This document shows positions 56,005 to 64,000 of a stretch of 64,000 bases of DNA, in pieces. The DNA lies in contig JAHLJZ010000043.1 of assembly GCA_025602915.1 (NCBI GenBank), forward strand, positions 122,062-186,061, written 5' to 3'. Source of the DNA: Paraphysoderma sedebokerense (Eukaryota > Blastocladiomycota > Physodermatomycetes > Physodermatales > Physodermataceae). The notes beneath the pieces were generated by a model. The model was not told where the DNA came from. It saw nothing but the letters and a program-made list of their open reading frames with translations, and ran no database searches. The number at the start of each line of letters is the position of its first letter. Within the stretch, counting starts at the first letter, position 1. The position numbers and the translations under genes are program-made.

Positions 56005-58001
56005 TCAACTCCACCATCTAAACCAGGGCATGCTGCATTCCTTCGTCTGAGTTATTGATGAGTCTCTTTTCTTCATCCATGTTTTCTTGTCATCTCTACA
56101 AGATTTAAACTTCAACACTGGCTCATCCGGATTATCGAGTACAGAATATCCACGAAACTCAAAACACACAGAGCCAGAATCATGTGAATCTGTAATCTTA
56201 ACGGTGCTGTATTGGTAGTTTGGGCTGAGTTTGTAGCCGTGACATCCTTCTGAATATAATCCACCTATTCATTAGAAGTGAGAAGTAAGCGAATCTATCT
56301 AGCAAGGGCAGTGCTGCGAGAGATCAACAAAAGTACCCTTCACTGATCCGTAATTTGCCAGCGGAGCAGATTGCAATATCGGAAAGCCAGCACCAGTGCT
56401 GTTTCCATCGTTACCGGTGCTATAATCAGTATTTGTTCCGTCGTCGATGGCCAACATATGAGCGTCTTGTAACGAACAAAAATGAGAGTTAATGAGATGA
56501 ATCAACATTTTATGTGGCGGTTTGCAACAAATTATCCATACCTCCAGCGATCATTATCAAATTATCCATTTTCAGTTCGGCAATTTTGTTCGCAATCAGA
56601 GCCCTTTCGTGGTAGAATCCTCGCCATTGGTCTGCCATTGTACTGTTTTCTCCATTCCACGGCTTCGAAGATACCCAGACCATCTTTCATGTTATCCGTT
56701 AGAGAACTGAACTCAATAATGTAAGATATGAGAACTTATGTACCATTTTATACTTTTTGAAGTCTTCAAATTCCTCAAGTAACCACTGTAGTTGCTCACT
56801 ACCGAGGTTCGTTGATTTTTTCGGGTCCCAAAAGTCATACTTTGACTGACTTCGTAAATCAGTCATTATCATTCGCACTGACCCTACCGTGAATGCTTGA
56901 AATCCAACTATATCGTTCTTCACAGTGCGAAGAGGGTAATGAGGGTACAAAGATGAGAAAGCCCACAAAGAAGCGTCGCGAGACGGGGATGTACCGTCGC
57001 TATAATTAAGAGAATATAAAATTATTGTAATTGAACAAAGACAGGCAAAGAACAGAGACATACGCATTATTTGGGCCAAAATCATGGTCGTCTATGAGGT
57101 CGCGCCGGTGAACGAGGTATTTAGTCGGATGAATAAACAGGCAATCTTCCCGAAAGCGTAGACTTACCATAGATATAAAACAGCTATTAATGCAGTAACA
57201 GTTAACACAATGATCACTGAAAATATGCAATAACCTAATCCTTACCGGCATCTGCTTAAACAATCTCCTCTGGACGCCAGCGCCCAAAACAGACAAGTAT
57301 TGATCGACAAATAATTGTCTGTTATTTTGTGCAATGTCACCGTAAAAGAAATCACCAGAATGAACGAAAAATCGAACATCTGACTGCTTTAACATATGCT
57401 CAAACGCATAGGCTATCATATCATACTATTTAATTAGATTGAAGATTTGGTGAGTTTGAATATTTCGACAAACCTTGATCGGGCCATTTTGCGCAACTGC
57501 CGACTGCGAAAGTGAAATTGGTAGGCGCCAATGGAACTGGAAATGTTCGAATAAATCCTAGTGGAACAGCATTTCGAACTCGTTGCCCGCCAGGAACAAC
57601 ACTGTACATAAAATTCGTATCTGGCTTCAATCCAGTTACATTTAACTTGACAAATGAATTCTGTCCAGAGGAATAGGTGATGTGGTCTTTGGTAATGACG
57701 ATTGGTAAAATAGCCAAGTTTTTAGCATTATGAGTTTTAGGTAATTTGTCAGATGTCGAGGAATTGGATGGCGAAATTATAAATTTTTCATCGGGTGCTC
57801 CCTATTGTTCAATTGTCAATGGGTCAGTTTCGTCCACTGAAATGACATTATAAATCGACAATATACCTCAAATGTTACGGTAAACGATGACTCAGTAACC
57901 GCACCAGTCCAAACGATTCTCTGAGATTTAGAGACTTCTTCTGCGTAGAGAACATTAATCAATAGAATTGACAAGATCAGTAGAGGGATCGTCGGCGCCA
58001 T
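56005..58001 (-). CDS. Secreted PhoD-like metallophosphatase
   Basis: Minus-strand gene from ATG 58001 to TGA 56005. The N-terminus MAPTIPLLILSILLINVLYA is a signal peptide. A fibronectin-like domain (RIVWTGAVTESSFTVTFE, FVKLNVTGLKPDTNFMYSV) precedes the catalytic domain: NFTFAVGSCAKW, RFFVHSGDFFYGD, LFYIYDDHDFGPNNADG, SEQLQWLLEEF and MIAGDAHMLAIDDGTNTDY. These carry the metal-binding Asp, Asn and His residues of the PhoD/alkaline phosphatase D group. The segment LFYIYD is encoded by a 16-base exon at 57168-57183, without which the DDHD motif would be broken. The C-terminal exon adds EGCHGYKLSPNYQYSTVKI and a basic, Trp-rich end (CSMPWFRWWS). It probably hydrolyses phosphate esters or diesters outside the cell or in the vacuole. 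Confidence 0.88.
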
Positions 58002-58177
58002 TGCAAATGCAGTACAGCAGAGGGAAAGACTGGAATGCCTGCAATTCTAGTCTTCCGGTCCTATTAAATATCAAAGGAGAGAGGTGCAAGAATTCAAGAA
58101 AAGGCGGAAAGCATGCCTTGGTTGAACTAAGATGAAATCTGAAACGCAAGAGTGGAGTTGAAACAACCCAACGACAT

Positions 58178-58639
58178 ATGGGCGCGTGCAGAGAGTGTTG
58201 TCCGTACAATACGTCTGTCGAATCGAAGATGGGGTTTATTTACTGTCCTTTGTCCTGTATAGTAGACCCAGCTGTATCCATGCCAACTTCTAATTTTAAG
58301 CTACCAGGAACTCGTACATTCACGCTGCTTTCTATTATTATGGCAATAGGATGTTGGGCCATTTCAACTGGTGGTAAGTACATCTATTTCTTTGCTTTTC
58401 TTTTTTGACGACGTGGTAGGTAAAATCTGGCAATAACATTCATTTAATAAGCTGGAATAGTCGCATGCTGGTAATATAGATTTGAGATTACCCCTCCAAT
58501 GGACAAACTTTATTTCCCGACAAAAGGACGATTGTCAATTGTAAGTCGGCATGTATCACAACAGTTGGAACTGTTCAACTGTCAAAGTGCCACAAATGAA
58601 GAAGAAGCAAGCGAGAGACTTCGCTTATCAGGATTATAG
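58178..58639 (+). CDS. Possible small single-pass membrane protein
   Basis: From ATG 58178 the frame reads MGACRECCPYNTSVESKMGF and includes a hydrophobic segment TFTLLSIIMAIGCWAISTG, followed by a GTAAGT donor. A second exon (DLRLPLQWTNFISRQKDDCQ) follows, and a 46-base intron to 58597 would give an acidic end ATNEEEASERLRLSGL with TAG 58637-58639. A different splice would instead use the open frame that ends at 58787. No family was recognised and the last intron is shorter than others here. It is head to head with the phosphatase. Confidence 0.35.
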
Positions 58640-59290
58640 AAGAGTGGCCTTCCTCCATCCAATTCCTATTTCTTTCTTGCGTCGTTTGCCCAGGTCCACC
58701 ACTGTCGGGCACCATACACTAGCCGATCTCTATGGCACTCATCGTCAAATTTTAATACACAACCTGTCTGATTTTATTGCTGGATAGTTTAACTTGTATT
58801 AGATCACGGATTGGTTTATCCCATTTACCATTAGGATGGACCTTAAGTTCAGTCGACACCGCGGTCAACTTAATCATGTGTTACTATATAGCTGATGAGC
58901 GGCAAGAGATAATCATTGCAAATTCTCTCGAAAGGGAATGGAACAGACTGATGTAGTTACTGTGTCGCAATTTGCTTCTCCATTTCAAGAATGACTCCTG
59001 GTCATTAATTGAGCAGCGCTATCGCCTATTTCGAGCCAATTTGAAAGTAGTAATTATTAAGCTCATTGTAATCAAAAACTACCCTTGTTATGAGAACGAA
59101 TAGAAGACTACGGTTTGTCATTCTAGAAAATGCGGTGACAAAATGATCTGATGAGATCATGAACGGGGAATCGGTGTTTTCAAGAAAAAAAAACGAGAAC
59201 ATTGGACCCTTTACAAAACCCTGACATCCTTAACTCCATCTCTACTTTCCCCATATCAAATTCATCCTTGTACCCCCATATATCTCTACA
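58640..59290. other. Intergenic region before the complex I gene
   Basis: No gene is firmly supported. The left end may hold an alternative last exon of the small membrane-protein candidate (open to 58787). The rest is AT-rich. The pyrimidine-rich leader and CCATATCAAATTC near 59250 precede the PSST start codon. Confidence 0.4.
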
Positions 59291-60701
<1,411 letters not shown>

Positions 60702-60786
60702 AATCATACAAAAGCAAATATAATCCCAAAGAAAATTCAAAAATATAATGAAACCAGAATCAGGATAATTGTCAATCTAGGATAGA

Positions 60787-60820
60787 GGAATCGGGAATCG
60801 GGAAATCGGGAATTAGGAAT
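60787..60820. repeat. Degenerate tandem repeat of ATCGGGA units
   Basis: Four successive units of the form (G)GAATCGGG / GAAATCGGG / GAATTAGG follow one another just after the PSST gene. They look like replication slippage products in the 3' flank. Confidence 0.7.
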
Positions 60821-61234
60821 TTACTATTGACGTTTGATTGAATAATTCTAACGATTGCGACAGGTGGGAATGAATGGTTCGGATTGTGTTAGCTGCAATC
60901 GCAATTCGTGTATCGTGATGTTTATAGGTTTAGTTAAAATGGTTCTGCTGAAAATCGGATACGAAATAAAAAGATACTTTGTTTTGTTTTTTTAAAATAT
61001 TCGTCGTTGCTCTATGGAATGTTGTATCCTTGATAGGACGCAGCATGATCAACGGACAACGAATTCCATTTGGACCTTCCTCCGGCTCTACAACCTGGGA
61101 CTAAGTATGACGATGGTGGCGCCCGACTCATAGGTTTTAGAAGATGTATAAATTGAAAAATCCAATTTGTTGGGTTGATTTTATTTAACATGGTATATAC
61201 GGTATTCCTTCATTTTTTTTGGGCAACTCACATA

Positions 61235-61246
61235 ACACACACACAC
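61235..61246. repeat. CA dinucleotide microsatellite
   Basis: Six AC units are followed by a short GG and a run of eight T residues. This is a simple sequence repeat in non-coding DNA. Confidence 0.7.
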
Positions 61247-61709
61247 GGTTTTTTTTAACAAAACGGGAATGAAATCGCAACTGCGCGCAAAGAGTAAAAA
61301 TCAATGAATAACACGACAAGAAGGTATACAAAAAGTGACACGGTTTTTAAGAGTGAACAGAGACAGAAACGACCAAGCAAAACCGCAAAGATGAAAAGAT
61401 ATACATGAAATGATACAAAGTGATCCATAAAATGGATCAAAAAGTTTAAAAGTACCAGCAAACATAGTTGAACTTTAGATACTAGGTCTAAAAGGGGTTA
61501 AATACTAGCCCCGATTTCATTTCCTTTCCCTTCAATCATCTAAACAGACATCCTATGTATGTTTGAGTATGTTACAAAACTGAAACGGTACATTACAATT
61601 TCAGTCTTCGCATTCGTAAAAATAAATGTCATTAATTACACCGAGACTTCATAATTGAAAATGGTTTTTTCTTTTTTCTCCAATTCTTCCAATTTAATTT
61701 AAGCAGTAG

Positions 61710-63798
61710 TCAAGTTTTCAAATCTTCCAGCCCCATAAACCATAACCCTTTTATACATTGGTGAAAATCAACGCATTCACCACAGAAAAACATGTTACAT
61801 TGAGAACAAAACGAGTCACCTTCGCTTGTCACGATGATATTCCCTTTGACGGTTTTAGCACCTCCTTCACAGTCGTGGTCATCATCACAAAGGTGATTAT
61901 CGGATAGCGAAGAGGATATAGAAGAAGAGACTGCTTCGTTGACACAATCGAGACAAACTCTTCTTTGTTTGCAGTTTAAACAGGCCAGCAATTTTTGACA
62001 CTTTTGAACACAGAATGCCGTGTTGCATTGAACACAGCAATCGATGATTCGACAGGTAGAGCAGTAATGATGGCAGCAAATGTCACAGGTAAAGAGATAT
62101 TCTACAGGTGCTTTAGACAATGTTTGCGACGTGGCGGTGGTAGTGGTTAAAGATGTGCTGAGTGAAGGTGAAGTGTTGGATGTGAGAGTCGGTGCTTCGT
62201 TTGATGAGACAGTAGTGGCGGGAGGAGCCGATGACGAAGCAGAACAAAGTGAAGGGACATCCTTCCAACTTATGCCAAGGGTATCTGCCCAACAACGGTA
62301 ACATCCGGATCGATGGCAATCGTCGCATGATCTTAAATAATGGGTTGGCTGTGTAGTACAAGATTGACATATATACCAAGGGGTATGCGAGTTTAATTGA
62401 CATTTCACTGGCTGCGGTGGTTGAGGCGGCGGTGCGAGTCCTGAATCGTGTCGAGAATAAGACGAGATGTGCTGATGGCATGACTCGTATGGCGCATGAG
62501 GGTAAGGTAGGGGGTGAGAGAGAACGTCTGGGTTGAAAGGCGATGCAGGAGATACGCCGACGGAATAATGGGGGTATGCGTAGGATGATGCTTCATTGAG
62601 GGAACAATTTGACGAATATGCACTCAATGACGATTGTCGCTCGGATTGCAGCGACAGAGACGGTGGATACGAATGATAGTCATATGAACGAATAAATTTT
62701 TGTTGCTCATATTGGCGAAGCTGTAATTGCGTTTGTCTTTGCCTTTCCAAATCTTTTTTGTGAGTGGAAGCAGATATGGCCGCAGAGGGCATGGCCGACA
62801 GACAATTTGGCCCACATTTTGAGCAGAAAAATTCTTCGCAAGAACCGCACTGCTCTCGTTTCCCACAATATCGACAGAGTGTTGGTAGCTCTTGACAATT
62901 TGAGCATTCATTATTGTCCACTACATGAGACTTGCAGATTTGACACAGGCGCGGAAACACCACATTCTTTTTACCAGTAATTTCATAGGCGATTTCTTCA
63001 ATTTTCGAGAGGATGTAAGGGGTCGATGATGTTCTATAGTAATAGAATTCTGGGAAAACCATTTTACGGAGGCGTGGGTATCTATTTACAGTACGATTTT
63101 CGAGTTTCCAACGAGACTTGAAGTAATCGAGGAAGTTGACGAGGGTTTCCATCTTTGGCAGCTGAATGCGTATTTTGAGTTCGAGTAAATTTGGAAATGT
63201 GTCGAGGAGGAGTATAATCACTTGAGCTGTTTAAATATAAATAGAATGAAACGAAATAGTTATGAAAATGCAGTAGCAAACAAATGAATCATGGTTGAGG
63301 CGGAGAATCCTTTTGTTTGAAGCCACGAAAAGCGAGGCGATGGGAAAAAAAAATAGTAGAGGACATGGGAACTATACCTGATCGTTCATCGTCAATCACC
63401 CAATCGACGGTTTTGACTGCTGCTCTCACAGTGATGCGAAGTCTGGACAAGAATGCAGGGTAGAATCTGAGGGGGCAAGAGAGGCGGGCCTGATGAGACT
63501 TTTTGGGGTTGCTCTTGCGAAGCTTGAGGTAGGAGGGGAAGATGATTGTGGAGTTGTAGATGAGGGATTCCAAGTACTTTGAGCACAGGGCGACATTGAG
63601 AAGGGAGGGGAGGGGGAGGTAGGAGAGTATGTGGGACTGTACTTCGGCGGGGAGGGATGGGAAGGAGGGACGGGAGGAGCGAGAGGGGGTTGGAGGCGAT
63701 GCGAAGGTGGAGGATGGCAGGCGACGGGATCGCTTGCATGACAGGGAGGGTGAGTGGGATGTGGAGAGGGATGTGGAGTCAGAGGGACATTTCATCAT
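61710..63798 (-). CDS. F-box protein with cysteine-rich zinc-binding tail
   Basis: Exon 1 starts MMKCPSDSTSLSTSHSPSLS at 63798 and ends near 63380. An intron leads to exon 2 at about 63221, which runs to TGA 61710, about 640 residues in all. FPSLPAEVQSHILSYLPLPS followed by LLNVALCSKYL is an F-box, the Skp1-binding motif of SCF ubiquitin ligases. Leu-rich helices follow. The C-terminal half has many paired cysteines: CQICKSH, CSNCQELPTLCRYCGKREQC, CEEFFCSKCGPNC, CQSCTT, CDDCHRSGCYRCW, CDICCHHYCSTCRIIDCCVQ and CSQCNMFFCGECVDFHQC, interrupted by a Ser/Tyr/Pro-rich linker. The spacing suggests several treble-clef or B-box/RING-like zinc modules, but none matches a named domain exactly. I infer a substrate receptor for ubiquitination. 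Confidence 0.8.
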
Positions 63799-64000
63799 GG
63801 TTAGTGGGTGGATAAGAATACAGAGTAGAGAGAGGGAATCGGGCGAGCGAAAGAGGGAACCTGAAGAGGGAATCAAGAGGGGGAACCAAGAGAGGGAATC
63901 TGAACATAGCGAGAAAGGAAGAGTGCGAGTGGATTCACTGCTTGAACCCGTGAACGCGTGAACAGCGTGAATCTGCCATCACACACACAGAGGCACTCCC
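63799..64000. other. Purine-rich 5' flank of the F-box gene
   Basis: The plus strand is a nearly unbroken GA-rich stretch with repeated GAGGGAA/GGGAATC units up to about 63930. It is expected to hold the leader and promoter of the F-box gene. An in-frame upstream ATG at about 63876 would extend the protein, but the added residues are low complexity. CA repeats (CACACACACAC) appear near 63980. Confidence 0.45.

Larger units (their letters stand above)
60702..61709. other. Long convergent intergenic region
   Basis: About 1 kb between the PSST 3' end and the F-box gene 3' end. It contains a short degenerate tandem repeat, a CA microsatellite and T-rich tracts, listed separately. The minus-strand open frame 61255-61461 is Leu/Phe/Val-rich, without splice context, and probably chance. 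Confidence 0.5.

Noticed and set aside
63629-63961. Plus-strand Arg/Glu/Gly-rich open frame
   Set aside because: A shadow of the Ser/Pro-rich N-terminus of the F-box protein and its purine-rich flank.

Overview
The window is nuclear DNA of a fungus. Twenty-two of its protein genes can be named or described with reasonable support. Most are broken by short introns (about 50-110 bases) with GTAAGT/GTATGT-type donors and CTAAC-like branch points. A Zds1-family protein, a C-5 sterol desaturase and a T7-type mitochondrial RNA polymerase point to fungi. A complex I PSST subunit and eIF3k argue against a budding yeast of the Saccharomyces type. The exact phylum cannot be fixed by eye. Base composition is moderately AT-rich, and no rRNA, tRNA, CRISPR array or transposon was recognised.

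Layout. 1-8 kb: the tail of an unidentified gene, then a Zds1-family regulator and a Nup84/Nup107 nucleoporin, both on the minus strand. 8.4-12.6 kb: two tandem, divergent G-protein alpha subunits. 12.9-18.6 kb: an M14 carboxypeptidase (minus), a helix-hairpin-helix protein and a secreted orphan protein. 18.9-24.7 kb: a single long minus-strand gene that reads through a soluble fumarate reductase, a cytochrome b5 domain and a complete acyl-CoA oxidase ending in the peroxisomal signal SKL. 25.3-31 kb: NAD-isocitrate dehydrogenase (minus), the ERG3-type desaturase and a RanBP2-type zinc finger protein. 31.2-39.6 kb: mitochondrial RNA polymerase (minus) and, divergently, sphingosine-1-phosphate lyase. 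40.3-43.5 kb: pantoate-beta-alanine ligase and eIF3k. 44-47.9 kb: a MLKL-like protein with a helical N-terminus, a pseudokinase domain and Sel1 repeats. 48.2-55.7 kb: a DsbA-like oxidoreductase, a ZCCHC10 homologue (minus), the second-largest subunit of RNA polymerase I and a PDAP1 homologue. 56-64 kb: a PhoD-like phosphatase (minus), a small membrane protein candidate, the complex I PSST subunit and an F-box protein with a cysteine-rich tail (minus).

How the genes relate. The region is mostly housekeeping, with many head-to-head pairs that share a 200-770 base promoter region. Mitochondrial and energy functions recur (isocitrate dehydrogenase, RNA polymerase, PSST, a predicted organellar pantothenate ligase), as do ribosome and RNA functions (RPA135, eIF3k, ZCCHC10), but nothing suggests an operon-like cluster. 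Three items stand out. The first is the fumarate reductase/cytochrome b5/acyl-CoA oxidase fusion, which would place a fumarate-reducing electron sink on the first enzyme of peroxisomal beta-oxidation. The second is the pair of G-alpha genes whose catalytic glutamine is replaced by histidine, as in Sar1. The third is the MLKL-like pseudokinase, a candidate for a cell-death or self-recognition effector. Exon borders given below were read by eye from splice consensus and reading-frame continuity.
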